A stretch of 64,000 nt of DNA from an uncultured Lachnospiraceae bacterium (GTDB lineage Bacteria; Bacillota; Clostridia; Lachnospirales; Lachnospiraceae): NCBI GenBank assembly GCA_910579685.1, contig CAJTVN010000002.1:1-64000 (forward strand), written 5' to 3'. Under the pieces are notes generated by a model, which saw only the letters and a list, made by a program, of their open reading frames with translations, was not told the origin of the DNA and made no database searches. The position numbers were made by a program, and so were the translations under genes. This document shows, one piece after another, positions 44,558 to 53,846 of this stretch; the stretch's first letter is position 1; every line of letters begins with the position of its first letter.

Positions 44558-45285
44558 AGTTCGCTTTCCTTTTCAAATCTTCCTGTTACTACAATGGTAT
44601 TTCCCAATACCGGTTTTTTAAAGATGCGGGAATATTTATACAGATCAAGGAAAACGATTTCCTCCGGAATGATTCCTGCCTTGCACATTACCTTCAAAAT
44701 CGTGGTCGGAGTAAACATGTATTTATGATCCATATTGATTTCTTCCCTGTTATGGAACAGCATTCCGCACACCCTTCCAAATCCGTATGCATTGGGTACG
44801 GAAATCAGAATCTTATTCTTCCTACTCCCATGGTGTCTGGCGACCTTCTCCAAAAATGCCACCGGGTTTGGGATATGTTCAAGCACCTCCGGCAGAAGCA
44901 CTAGATAAGGACTGTCTCCAAACGAATTGAGGATAATCCTCTCCACATCCCCCGCTTCTTCCACAAAATCCTTTGTGTAAATATCTGAAATTCCAAAAGA
45001 CGACAGACATTCCACGGCTTGTCTTTCAATGTCAAAGCCTATCACCTTCTCAAAATCGTTTATCAGCATTCTGTGAAAATGCGTATTACTTTCCACTTGC
45101 TTTTTTATGTTGTGTAAGTGGCCGCAGCAGCCGATATGAACAATATTATTAACGCCCATTTCTTTTAAAATCTTTATTGTTCCTTCTCTTCTTGGAAGCG
45201 GACATACTTCAGATGAAAAAGTTATCTCGCCCATATGTCCATCGCTTGACAGTAATTCCTTTCTGATTTCCTCATCAATTCTCAT
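44554..45285 (-). CDS. Class I SAM-dependent methyltransferase
   Basis: The 243-residue protein carries the SAM-binding motif I VNNIVHIGCCGH, VIGFDIERQAV and the LLPEVLEHIPNP stretch (motif IV-like), typical of small class I methyltransferases in surface-glycan loci. It may methylate a sugar or cap the chain; the target is not visible. It overlaps the multi-TM gene by four bases. A gap of six bases separates it from the DUF1792 gene. Confidence 0.88.
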   Translation of the reverse strand: MRIDEEIRKELLSSDGHMGEITFSSEVCPLPRREGTIKILKEMGVNNIVHIGCCGHLHNIKKQVESNTHFHRMLINDFEKVIGFDIERQAVECLSSFGISDIYTKDFVEEAGDVERIILNSFGDSPYLVLLPEVLEHIPNPVAFLEKVARHHGSRKNKILISVPNAYGFGRVCGMLFHNREEINMDHKYMFTPTTILKVMCKAGIIPEEIVFLDLYKYSRIFKKPVLGNTIVVTGRFEKESEL

Positions 45286-45291
45286 GTGGTT

Positions 45292-46167
45292 TTATACAAT
45301 CCTTTCTTTGATCTGCGATAAATATTCATAATAACCGGCCTCCTCATTCGCCTCAAATCCTATCACATTGTTTTTGGGAATTACCCCTTTGTTTTTATCC
45401 CCTCTTATATACCACTCATATTCCAAATCCAGATTACCAATATCAATCGCTCTGTATCCTTCCTTCGCCAAATCGCTTACAAGCAGTTTGGCCGTGTTTC
45501 CCACCGCAAGCAAAAACAGCTTCTCCTTACCACATGCAAAACATGCCTGTCTGATCCTTGGATATGCAAGATATGCATTCAATGCCGGGCATAAGATTCT
45601 CTCTATCCCTTTGGCCGCATCCAACAGATCATTTCCCACTCCTGTATGCGTCCCCTCCCCTTCCACAATGACGATTTCTTTATTTTTCCATATTTCTTTT
45701 ACTCTCTGAAACCATTTCCCGGACTGTCGCTTATCTTTATAAATATAATAAAGGCGGGAAAAGAAGGCATTCTCATACACTTTACTTGTATTACAATATT
45801 TTAAATAGGTCTTTCTGGAAAAAAAGAGATGTTCCATCCAGAAATTTTTGCTTCGATCCGTATACAGCTCTAAAGAATCAAAAATATCAGGTATGCCGAC
45901 CAATATATGCTCCTGCTTATATTGTAAAATTTCATAAAGTCTTTCAGCCAGTGCCGGGGCATAATCTTGAAATTTAGTCGTGTTCCCTTCTATAATACGA
46001 ATCTCCGCATCTCCGAACCGCACAAAGCTCTCTTCCGAATGAATCAGCTTATCTATCGTCTGGTCAATTGTATTTACATGCAGTTTATTTTTTATCAGTT
46101 TCTTTTCATGCAGCATATACACAAATATAAAAACAAACTGTTTGACTTTATCTTTAAGGCATCCCAT
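45292..46167 (-). CDS. DUF1792-type glycosyltransferase (GT-D fold)
   Basis: The 291-residue protein contains SFVRFGDAEIRIIEG, EGEGTHTGVGNDLLDAAKGIERILCPALNA and AIDIGNLDLEYEWYIRG, matching the DUF1792/SP_1767 family. A member in streptococci was shown to transfer sugar to serine-rich adhesins with a GT-D fold and acidic residues. Here it sits in a polysaccharide locus and likely adds a sugar to a lipid-linked or protein acceptor. ATG follows GGAAAGAGGATAAA. No membrane segment except a short hydrophobic start (~10-20). Confidence 0.85.
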   Translation of the reverse strand: MGCLKDKVKQFVFIFVYMLHEKKLIKNKLHVNTIDQTIDKLIHSEESFVRFGDAEIRIIEGNTTKFQDYAPALAERLYEILQYKQEHILVGIPDIFDSLELYTDRSKNFWMEHLFFSRKTYLKYCNTSKVYENAFFSRLYYIYKDKRQSGKWFQRVKEIWKNKEIVIVEGEGTHTGVGNDLLDAAKGIERILCPALNAYLAYPRIRQACFACGKEKLFLLAVGNTAKLLVSDLAKEGYRAIDIGNLDLEYEWYIRGDKNKGVIPKNNVIGFEANEEAGYYEYLSQIKERIV

Positions 46168-46185
46168 TTTATCCTCTTTCCACCC

Positions 46186-46860
46186 CTAAAATGTCACTTC
46201 ACCGTCATGGGCAATAAGAGAGGCAGATATCACATTGTCCACCTCCATTAATCCCTTCATCAGGCTTCCTTCTTCCTTCACTCTCACCTCGATCGCCATA
46301 TCCAGATGATCCTGTGTCAGATTCCTTGCCTTGACCTTATAAAGGGAACAATATTTTTTGACCGTTTCCATAATCTTCTCTTCATTTTCAAATGAGCTTG
46401 CATTGACCAGCAGAATCTGCGGCGACTTTGCAATGGGAAGATGATCTGCAAGCAGCAACCCCAGCGTGAGAACCGCTGACGCTATAACCGCTATAACCGC
46501 AAATCCTGCGCCGCAGATAATCCCTGCGCTGATCGCCCAGAATAAAAAGACCAGATCCATAGGATCTTTGATTGCGGTCCTGAACCTTACAATAGACAGG
46601 GCTCCCACCATCCCAAGGGAAATGACGATATTGGACTGTATGGTCAAAATGATTGCCGCTGTGAGAATGGCGATCGCCGGAAGGGACATATTGAAGTTCT
46701 TATTGTAGAATGCATTTCTGTTGAGCAGCCGGTATACCATAAAAATATAGGCTGAAATCAAAATCGTAATCAGCATACACGCACAAATCGATTTTACGGT
46801 CAGATTCGTCGAGGCATATCCCTCCAGAAAAGATTTCTTAAAAATATCGATATAATTCAT
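46186..46860 (-). CDS. DUF4956 membrane protein of the VTC/CotH cassette
   Basis: From ATG 46860 (GGAGGCATCAGAG ahead, ATGA overlap with the VTC gene) the product is 224 residues. It has four or five membrane segments and the family hallmark GALSIVRFRTAIKDPMDLVFLFWAI, followed by a ~65-residue cytosolic tail. DUF4956 proteins commonly sit beside VTC-domain and CotH genes and may form the membrane part of a polyphosphate- or phosphoryl-transfer machine; this is inferred from gene neighbourhood. The longer frame to 46896 was not used. Confidence 0.88.
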   Translation of the reverse strand: MNYIDIFKKSFLEGYASTNLTVKSICACMLITILISAYIFMVYRLLNRNAFYNKNFNMSLPAIAILTAAIILTIQSNIVISLGMVGALSIVRFRTAIKDPMDLVFLFWAISAGIICGAGFAVIAVIASAVLTLGLLLADHLPIAKSPQILLVNASSFENEEKIMETVKKYCSLYKVKARNLTQDHLDMAIEVRVKEEGSLMKGLMEVDNVISASLIAHDGEVTF

Positions 46861-47576
46861 ACTCTGATGCCTCCATAAACGTTGTATCTTCTGCATAAAT
46901 AGTACTTGGAAAAACTGCTCCAGGAAAGTGTGTCAAGCTGCATAGCGTTTTTGATATAATCCGGCAGATATTCATCCCATTTTATTTCCAAAACGCCCTC
47001 CCCATTTTGCAAAATCGGTCTTAGGATGATATTCCGCTCCAAAAACTTATTGAACTCATTGGAGGAGCTGACGGCTTCATCAAAAGTAACCCTCACATTT
47101 CCGTTCCTTTCAACAAAGGGGTAACGGACATATTCCACGATAACCTTAGGCCGCATGTTCTTCATGCGCATTTCCGTCAAGAGTCGCTTTAGACCGTCTG
47201 TCATATCCTCTGATACAAGGGGAATCGTCCCCGCCATCAACTGTCTGCACTGCTCCTTGCTGATACGATTCTGGGTCTTCAATGTCATCCCCCGGACTTT
47301 GCTCTTTTTCTCCAGGGTGATCCGATTATTATTTCCGTTGTATATGCGAAGCCGGTACTTATCACGCTCTCCGATTCCGCTCTCGTTCTCATAATAGCAT
47401 CTATCCTCCAAATCGTCAAAGTACAGACTTCTGATTCTGTAAAAACCGTCAACGCCCGCATGTTCATCGCTTTTCAAGATGCCTCTGGCTCTGGTCTTTA
47501 AAACCGCATTCTGCATGGCATCGCATACATACTTATACTCATGCCTGTATTTTGCCTCCGCATATTTTTCTGTCAT
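46857..47576 (-). CDS. VTC-domain protein (polyphosphate polymerase-like)
   Basis: The 239-residue cytosolic protein has the tunnel-fold motifs YRHEYKYVCD, FYRIRSLYFDDLEDRCYYEN, ERDKYRLRIYN and ITLEKKSKV with K/R residues lining the active site, as in VTC polyphosphate polymerases and CYTH-type enzymes. It could make polyphosphate from ATP, or in this cassette use the same fold for another nucleotide-dependent transfer. Its ends overlap by four bases with the genes on either side, so it is translationally coupled to both the DUF4353 lipoprotein and DUF4956 genes. Confidence 0.9.
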   Translation of the reverse strand: MTEKYAEAKYRHEYKYVCDAMQNAVLKTRARGILKSDEHAGVDGFYRIRSLYFDDLEDRCYYENESGIGERDKYRLRIYNGNNNRITLEKKSKVRGMTLKTQNRISKEQCRQLMAGTIPLVSEDMTDGLKRLLTEMRMKNMRPKVIVEYVRYPFVERNGNVRVTFDEAVSSSNEFNKFLERNIILRPILQNGEGVLEIKWDEYLPDYIKNAMQLDTLSWSSFSKYYLCRRYNVYGGIRV

Positions 47577-48463
47577 TTCATACTGTCCTCATCTGTTTCT
47601 ACCACACCGCTGCAGCGTATCTCTTCCCTGACAGAATACAGATCCTTCCGGCAGTCCTTGATGGAAACATGGCTGTCCGCATAGATTGCATTTTCACCTG
47701 CCGTCAGTTTCAGCGTCCCTCCCTGTACCATTACATACCCTTGGTCACTATTTGTGCGGATGCCTGTCCCCTCGCACTCCGCCTCCACATTACCCTCTTC
47801 GATGATGACTCCGTCGTTGCCCCTGATTCCATTGTTCTTCGCCCTGATATATAAATCTGCTCCGATGATCCTGATACGATCCTTGGAGCGCACAGCGTCA
47901 TGATAATAGCCATATACATTCAGCCTGCCGCCTCCGTTTATTGTAAGATCACAATTACTGAAGATACAGGCTTCCGCATCGGAAGCATATTCCGGGCTGT
48001 CATAAATCAAATTTTCCGTATTCTCTTTCAGCGTAACTATTATTTTTCCCGCCTGCCTGCCGTACAGTACCGGTCCTTCCTTTGCATGAAGCTCCACGCC
48101 GTCGAAGATAAGGTGTACAATCTCATCATCATAAGATTGTATCACCAGATTGCAATCATCTGATTTGCCGGAAATAAGATAGTCTCCCCCCTTGCAAATC
48201 GTAAGACGTCCCGCTTCATAAGTATACAGACCTGCTTCCTGACTTCCTTCTGACAATTGGGATAAATGAATCTCTGTTTCATCGGCGCTTTCCGTTCTTC
48301 TGTCCATATCCGTAATTTCACAGGATATGCTTTCCCCAAGGTTCTCCGTCTCCGGCTCCTTAACAGGTGTCCCAACACTGGCATTGAGCAGTCTCCCGCA
48401 GCCGGAAAGCAGGATCATATTCAAATATAACAGGGGCAAAATCCTGAGCTTGTTGATTTTCAT
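47573..48463 (-). CDS. Carbohydrate-binding DUF4353-type lipoprotein
   Basis: The 296-residue protein has a lipoprotein signal ending in LLSGC (18-22) and a beta-helix-like body with GGRLNVYGYYHDAVRSKD, NNGIRGNDGVIIEEG and GTGIRTNSDQGY, the repeats of DUF4353/beta-helix carbohydrate-binding proteins. It would be anchored outside the membrane and may bind the glycan or CotH-modified surface material. ATG has AGAGAGGATAGG ahead; it is 11 bases after CotH and overlaps the VTC gene by four bases. Confidence 0.85.
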   Translation of the reverse strand: MKINKLRILPLLYLNMILLSGCGRLLNASVGTPVKEPETENLGESISCEITDMDRRTESADETEIHLSQLSEGSQEAGLYTYEAGRLTICKGGDYLISGKSDDCNLVIQSYDDEIVHLIFDGVELHAKEGPVLYGRQAGKIIVTLKENTENLIYDSPEYASDAEACIFSNCDLTINGGGRLNVYGYYHDAVRSKDRIRIIGADLYIRAKNNGIRGNDGVIIEEGNVEAECEGTGIRTNSDQGYVMVQGGTLKLTAGENAIYADSHVSIKDCRKDLYSVREEIRCSGVVETDEDSMK

Positions 48464-48474
48464 CCTATCCTCTC

Positions 48475-50649
48475 TTAGTCACAATACTTTTCCATTTCTT
48501 TTTCCAGACATGGAATGATAAATTCCCGCCTTTTTCCAAAAAAATCGTCTATATGCTGTATATAGGAATCATACTCCCGTGTTCCTATGTCCGATGCGAT
48601 AAATCTCTGATGGCTTTTTATGACCTGCGCTTCATACTGTTCTTTCCACTGCATCAGTCTTTCATGCACTCTTTCATAATCAAAGACCGTATCGGCAATT
48701 TCCATAAACGTATCTGTAAACCGCTTTCTGAAATCCGGATTCTCCAGCAGGCTGCCGATAATTCCTTCATCCATCAGGCTAAAGTCTTCTTTCCACCACT
48801 CGGAATCCACAAAAGTGTTATTGTCAAATCCGTCCAGCGCTCCATCCAGATCATAAAGCATGAACCTCCATCTGCCGTCCTCAAATTTCCCATCACCGGC
48901 ACGTATGGAGCGCCACAGTGCGATATTCTTGTCAAAGCTCACATCATTATTATCTATATACAGCTGTATACAGTAAAAATCGATCAGGCTTTGCATATCG
49001 ATCCGTTCATTTGCCTTCTGATAGTTTTCCGGATCCGTCATATCATTTTCAGATATGAAACAGATCATATCATTATAATCATTCCACGCATCCCATCCTC
49101 CTATGCTGTCTGCACCGGAATCTGTCATCCAGATATTGTTCTTGTCGATTCCATAATGATTGCGGAAATAATCCTCTCTATAACGTTCTCTAATGTTATA
49201 GAGGCCCCAGTACTCCCCGTTTAAGAATACCACGCAGGGCTTTGATGACTGTATGGAAACAGCCCTGCCCTCTGCCAGCGACTGCAGGAACGGATCATAA
49301 ATCTTACTTCTCGGATGGTCTGTTCCTCCGTTCCGGATCTTGACAGAATCATATTCCATTCCCTCAAAAAAATCATACTGAAGTACTTTGTTCCCATCAT
49401 AAATGTCCCTGGCGTATATATTAAAAGACTTCTGTGCCGCATTCCGGGTGGACTGACCGGCGATCCTGATCCCGGCTTCCTGCTTAAGCCTCTCTTTATG
49501 GTCTTCATCAAAATAAACAAGGCATGCTCTCCGCTCCCACTCTTTTCCGGAATGATATGCATTAGTTGACATGTATCTGTAACGGACACCCCCGTCTTCC
49601 TCCACGTAAGAGCCGGGTATCTCCCCCTCTATGAGCCCTGCCGCCTCATCATACGCTTTCAGCGCATTCCCGTTTCCGTAAATTCCGCTCTCACCGTCAA
49701 ACAGGTGATCCGGGTCTGTCACCAAGGACAAGACAGCATACCCTGCATAATCCGGTTTCTCACCAAATCCTACAAAGTACGTTTCCGTGGCAACGGCGCT
49801 TACCTCACTGCCGTCCGGCGATGCGGCAATGGCGCACACCACAGTCGCCTTGTCCACCTTGAACTCCGGCACATATTCCATTTCAGCCGTTAAATCCGTG
49901 CGGGCAGAATAGACATTTTCATTCATACTCGCATCCGTAATCTGCAGCGGCTCCTCATACCGCAGAGAATTTTCATCAGGCTCGCTTCCATCCAGCGTAT
50001 AATAGATAATTTGCCCCTTGCCCGCATGCATTTCAAGCAGGAAGGCATCCTCATAAAAACCGCTTTGGACGGAAAACTCCGGTTTCTCCAATGTTACGTC
50101 CGCAAGTACCTGCGCCTCTGCGTTTTCCATGCCTGCTGTTGGAAGCTGTCTTCGCCACGCATCGCCTCCATCTCCCACCCTGGCAAAGACCGTATTATAG
50201 GCAAGCGCCGGAACTTCCGCCGTATCTATGACCTGCCCCTTGTCATTGCTTAAGTAAATCGTCTCCCCGCCGCTGGAGATCTTAAAAGAAGCGTGCCCGA
50301 TCATGCCGCTATCCGTTCCATCTACCCAGATCAGCACATGTCCTTTTGCCGGAATCATCATACTGTCAAGCGGACATTTGTTTAATTCGTTTTTGCTGTC
50401 CGACAGGGAAAATCCCGTCAGCGAAACCGGCACAGGCGCCGGATTATACAGCTCCACATAATCAGAATAATTGCCGTTATCATCCGCAATCAAAGAAAAA
50501 TTATTGCTGCAGACTTCGTTGATTACAATATCATCGCCTGCCGATGACGAATAGCAAAGAATGCCTGTCAAAACGCAAAGAAAAAAAACCGAGGCAAGCA
50601 CGAACCCTATTCTGATTTTTCTGCCTATTCTTCCCTGGAGCAAATGCAT
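48475..50649 (-). CDS. CotH-type kinase with lamin-tail-like domain
   Basis: The 724-residue protein has a membrane anchor (~13-34), an N-terminal lamin-tail domain (~40-170: IVINEVCSNNFSLIADDNGNYSDYVELYNP), a chitobiase/FN3-like stretch (IIYYTLDGSEPDENSLRYEEPL) and a C-terminal CotH domain (~310-700: GIRIAGQSTRNAAQKS, LYNIRERYREDYF, and WRFMLYDLDGALDGFDN with the metal-binding DxD-type region). CotH kinases phosphorylate surface proteins. It is outside the cell. ATG follows AGGAGTTATGGA and overlaps the GT4 gene upstream by 25 bp. Confidence 0.9.
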   Translation of the reverse strand: MHLLQGRIGRKIRIGFVLASVFFLCVLTGILCYSSSAGDDIVINEVCSNNFSLIADDNGNYSDYVELYNPAPVPVSLTGFSLSDSKNELNKCPLDSMMIPAKGHVLIWVDGTDSGMIGHASFKISSGGETIYLSNDKGQVIDTAEVPALAYNTVFARVGDGGDAWRRQLPTAGMENAEAQVLADVTLEKPEFSVQSGFYEDAFLLEMHAGKGQIIYYTLDGSEPDENSLRYEEPLQITDASMNENVYSARTDLTAEMEYVPEFKVDKATVVCAIAASPDGSEVSAVATETYFVGFGEKPDYAGYAVLSLVTDPDHLFDGESGIYGNGNALKAYDEAAGLIEGEIPGSYVEEDGGVRYRYMSTNAYHSGKEWERRACLVYFDEDHKERLKQEAGIRIAGQSTRNAAQKSFNIYARDIYDGNKVLQYDFFEGMEYDSVKIRNGGTDHPRSKIYDPFLQSLAEGRAVSIQSSKPCVVFLNGEYWGLYNIRERYREDYFRNHYGIDKNNIWMTDSGADSIGGWDAWNDYNDMICFISENDMTDPENYQKANERIDMQSLIDFYCIQLYIDNNDVSFDKNIALWRSIRAGDGKFEDGRWRFMLYDLDGALDGFDNNTFVDSEWWKEDFSLMDEGIIGSLLENPDFRKRFTDTFMEIADTVFDYERVHERLMQWKEQYEAQVIKSHQRFIASDIGTREYDSYIQHIDDFFGKRREFIIPCLEKEMEKYCD

Positions 50650-51752
50650 TCCATAACTCCTTCATAATAGTTTTCAAACTGGTATTTTTCTTTTACATCC
50701 TGATAGCTGTTTCTGCCCATTTCCTTAAGAAGACCTGGATCCTTTATGATCTTCTCCATGGCTTCCTTTAAGCTTTTTTCCTCATTGTCCCTGAATAAAT
50801 AACCATTATGTCCGTTTTCAACATAACAGGCGGAGCCGTTGGTATCGCTGCAAATAACCGGTATGGAAAACGCCATTGCTTCTAACTGCGAAATACTTGC
50901 CGGCTCTAACGTACTGGGAAGAACAAACAGATCCGTCCTTTCGTAGATACGGTTCATTTCCTCTCTCTTCAGGTTTTGCAGAAGCGTGACTTTATCCTCC
51001 AGCCTGTTTGATGCGATATACTCTCTCAGAGTTTCATAATATTCTTTATGGAACGCTGAGGAACACTCTCCCGCTATCGTCAGACGGATCGCATAAGCTT
51101 TCGACAATTCCCGAAATACCCGGGTCATCATCAGAAGGTTTTTGCGTTTTTCATATTTCCCCACCGTGAAAATATGTATTTCCCCATTTTGGCAATACTC
51201 CTTTTTATCCGGTGCGCATTGCAGCTCCATGATAAACGGGACAAAAAAAGCTTTCGGATCTTTTTTTTCCTCCGGATTGCCGATTACCGGGGTTATCCGC
51301 ATCTTTGGCGTCAGTTTATTCACCGCTCTGTGCGCCATGTCGGTTTTGACCTCTCCGTAAAGAGGGCTCTGGTTATACAATATCGTTCGGATCTTTCGCC
51401 TTTTACAGATCAAAAAAGTCACCACAGAATAGACCGAACGCTCCCTTAAGATCACAAGATCCGGGTTCACCTCTCTGATCCTCCGGTTCATTTTGAGTAT
51501 CGGAGGAAAGCCGCACAGGAGCTTCCAGTCAGCCGCCATCGGATCTTTCCTGTGAAACACTCTGGTATGGAAAAAATTGATTAACTTAAACAAGGCGGAA
51601 TAACCTATGATCTCCGGAACCACCTGGGAATAATCTTCGATTTTCCCGGCATAATGACTGAAAAAAAACACAGAATGTCCATGTTCTATAAGCCCCTTCA
51701 TCACAGGTATCTGATTCGTATGATATCTCGGCGCCACATACAAAAATCTCAT
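50625..51752 (-). CDS. GT4 family glycosyltransferase
   Basis: From ATG 51752 (four-base ATGA overlap with the next gene upstream) the product is 375 residues. It is a GT-B enzyme: N-terminal half MRFLYVAPRYHTNQIPVMKGLIEHGH, C-terminal half IFTVGKYEKRKNLLMM, FVLPSTLEPASISQLEAMAFSIPVI with the EX7E motif of retaining GT4 enzymes. It is cytosolic or membrane-associated. Donor and acceptor cannot be named. It is one of at least four GT4-type genes in this transcript. Confidence 0.9.
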   Translation of the reverse strand: MRFLYVAPRYHTNQIPVMKGLIEHGHSVFFFSHYAGKIEDYSQVVPEIIGYSALFKLINFFHTRVFHRKDPMAADWKLLCGFPPILKMNRRIREVNPDLVILRERSVYSVVTFLICKRRKIRTILYNQSPLYGEVKTDMAHRAVNKLTPKMRITPVIGNPEEKKDPKAFFVPFIMELQCAPDKKEYCQNGEIHIFTVGKYEKRKNLLMMTRVFRELSKAYAIRLTIAGECSSAFHKEYYETLREYIASNRLEDKVTLLQNLKREEMNRIYERTDLFVLPSTLEPASISQLEAMAFSIPVICSDTNGSACYVENGHNGYLFRDNEEKSLKEAMEKIIKDPGLLKEMGRNSYQDVKEKYQFENYYEGVMECICSREE

Positions 51753-52810
51753 AGTCGCTTTCTCTTTTCCAATATTGTTTTCCATTCCTCTGTAACTGCC
51801 TTCTCAGAAAAACGCCGGCGCACCTTCACCGCTTCCTGTCCAAGTCTGCAGGCGAAGCCTTCATCCTGTGCAAGTCTGCCCATTGCCTGCGCCATGGCCT
51901 CAACATCTCCCACCGGAACCAAAAGACCGTTCTTCTCATGGGTTATACACAGCTTTGAGCCGCCTATGGGGCAGTCCGTGGATATAACCGGAAGGCCAAG
52001 CGCCATGGCCTCAAGCAGCGCATTGGAAATCCCCTCATAATCAGAGGATAAGACATACATTCCCGCATCCCTGGTTTTTTCGTGAACATTTTTCGCATAT
52101 CCCTCAAACACTACGGTCTCTGACAAGCCAAGTTCCTTCGCCATCTTTCGCAGCTCGTCCGACAAATATCCCCTGCCGTATATATGCAGCGTATATTCCG
52201 GCCATTTCTCATGGAAAGCGGCGAACGCTCTCAGCAAAAGAGAATAATTTTTCTGGGGCTCCAGCCTTCCCACTGCCACAACTGTCTTTTTTCTCGGCCC
52301 GTCATAAGGCGGCGCAGTGTCATTTGAAATAGGATTCGGAATAACGGTTCCTTTTCTTCGCAGCCGTTTAGGGAAGCATTCCATGGCATCTCTTGTCTGG
52401 AATACCAGTCTGTCTGCAAATCCAAACACAAGATTCCGCAAATGAGGGTGCGGGCAGGCCTTCGGGTCGTTACGCTCCGAAATCACAAGGAAATTCCCAA
52501 GGCCCAGCTTCGCCGCCGTTGTATAAAAGTTGCTCCCCAGGCCAAAGGAAACGATAACCGAATCCGGATTCTGCAAAAAGACCGATCTGAGTTTTCCGAT
52601 TCTCTGCAATCTTTTTATCATGCTTCCACCGGTTATCCCTCCGACAGATAACAGCTCCACTCTGGAATCCATGGAATAATCCACGGTATCTCCCGCTGTC
52701 ATAATGACCGCTGCCTGATGACCTTCCTCCGCCAGACGGTTTGCGAGAACGGATATCACCCGTTCCGCACCGCCTCCTGCCATGCTGGCAACCGTAAATA
52801 AAACCTTCAT
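51749..52810 (-). CDS. GT4 family glycosyltransferase
   Basis: The 353-residue protein begins MKVLFTVASMAGGGAERVISVLANRLAEEGH, the GAER motif of GT4 enzymes, and carries VVAVGRLEPQKNYSLLLRAF and VLSSDYEGISNALLEAMALGLPVI (EX7E). It resembles enzymes that add GalNAc or related sugars to lipid-linked chains, but the specificity is open. The ATG overlaps the radical SAM gene by four bases. It is coupled to the following GT4 gene in the same way. Confidence 0.92.
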   Translation of the reverse strand: MKVLFTVASMAGGGAERVISVLANRLAEEGHQAAVIMTAGDTVDYSMDSRVELLSVGGITGGSMIKRLQRIGKLRSVFLQNPDSVIVSFGLGSNFYTTAAKLGLGNFLVISERNDPKACPHPHLRNLVFGFADRLVFQTRDAMECFPKRLRRKGTVIPNPISNDTAPPYDGPRKKTVVAVGRLEPQKNYSLLLRAFAAFHEKWPEYTLHIYGRGYLSDELRKMAKELGLSETVVFEGYAKNVHEKTRDAGMYVLSSDYEGISNALLEAMALGLPVISTDCPIGGSKLCITHEKNGLLVPVGDVEAMAQAMGRLAQDEGFACRLGQEAVKVRRRFSEKAVTEEWKTILEKRKRL

Positions 52811-53820
52811 TCGTCCAGTCCTTCGATAAACTTATTTTCTCTCAGCGAATATCTGCCGCCCTTTAAAAATTTATGCCGGATCACCCACCAGCCTGGCACC
52901 CATATATATTTGTGCATAGCCGGAGATGCGCTGCCGATCATCCAGCAGTTTCTGTCACATTTTCGGGTACACTCCCTGACGCTTTCCGCCTGCTTTGAAT
53001 TCCACAGCTCCTCCCAGCTCTGCTTTCTCAGATTCCCCATGACGGCTTTTTTCTCCATGCCATTGCAGGGAATCACGTCGCAGAACGGATCGATAAAGAA
53101 AGCATTCTGTGACATATCACAGGGAAGAAGCCGCTTATTGCCATAAATATAATTAATCAGCCCATGATTAAAATACGCCCGGAACCATTTCTTTGGAGAA
53201 TTACTCTTTAACAATTCATTGATCAGCTTTTCAAAATTTTGCGCCACCTTCCGTTTATCGTCAATTTTATTGTCCGTCTTTCTGAAATAAAAGGAATTGT
53301 GCAGGGTGGCGGTGGCAAACTCCATATTCATATCGTTTGCGATATGGTACAGGGGCACCAGATCCTCGCAGTTCATATCCTGAACCGTCATGCCGAATCC
53401 CACATCGGGATGTCCCATCTCCACCAAAGTTTTCAGCGTATTATAGCCCCTGTTAAAACCGTCGGGAATTCCCCGGATCCTGTCGTTTGTCTCCTGAAGT
53501 CCCTCGATACTGATCCGGATGCCTACCTTGGGAAATTCCCTGCACAGAGCTATGATCCTGTCCGTAAAATAACCGTTTGTGGATACCACGATCCGATCCG
53601 ACTTTCTGTAGAGCTCTCTCACAATATCGGGAATATCCTGCCTGACAAACGGCTCCCCGCCCGTGATATTGGTAAACGCCATTTGTGGCAGCTTCTTTAT
53701 TTCTTCCAGCGTAATCTCCTCACTCGGTTTGGAAGGATCCTTAAAACAGTCACACATATTACATCTGGCATTGCATCGGTAAGTGACGATTACCGTGCCA
53801 TATAAGGTTCTTTTTGCCAT
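52807..53820 (-). CDS. Radical SAM protein with SPASM-type C-terminus
   Basis: The 337-residue protein has the [4Fe-4S] motif CNARCNMC (C16, C20, C23), NITGGEPFVRQDI, and a C-terminal cysteine-rich region (LLPCDM, FCDVIPCNGM, ECTRKCDRNCWM) like the auxiliary cluster domain of SPASM/Twitch proteins. Such enzymes modify peptides or sugars by radical chemistry. In this position between glycosyltransferases it may act on a glycan precursor, for example by oxidation, epimerisation or deoxygenation. ATG follows GACAGGAGGAAAGG. No peptide substrate gene was seen nearby. Confidence 0.88.
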   Translation of the reverse strand: MAKRTLYGTVIVTYRCNARCNMCDCFKDPSKPSEEITLEEIKKLPQMAFTNITGGEPFVRQDIPDIVRELYRKSDRIVVSTNGYFTDRIIALCREFPKVGIRISIEGLQETNDRIRGIPDGFNRGYNTLKTLVEMGHPDVGFGMTVQDMNCEDLVPLYHIANDMNMEFATATLHNSFYFRKTDNKIDDKRKVAQNFEKLINELLKSNSPKKWFRAYFNHGLINYIYGNKRLLPCDMSQNAFFIDPFCDVIPCNGMEKKAVMGNLRKQSWEELWNSKQAESVRECTRKCDRNCWMIGSASPAMHKYIWVPGWWVIRHKFLKGGRYSLRENKFIEGLDE

Positions 53821-53846
53821 AATTCTCTTCCTTTCCTCCTGTCCTT

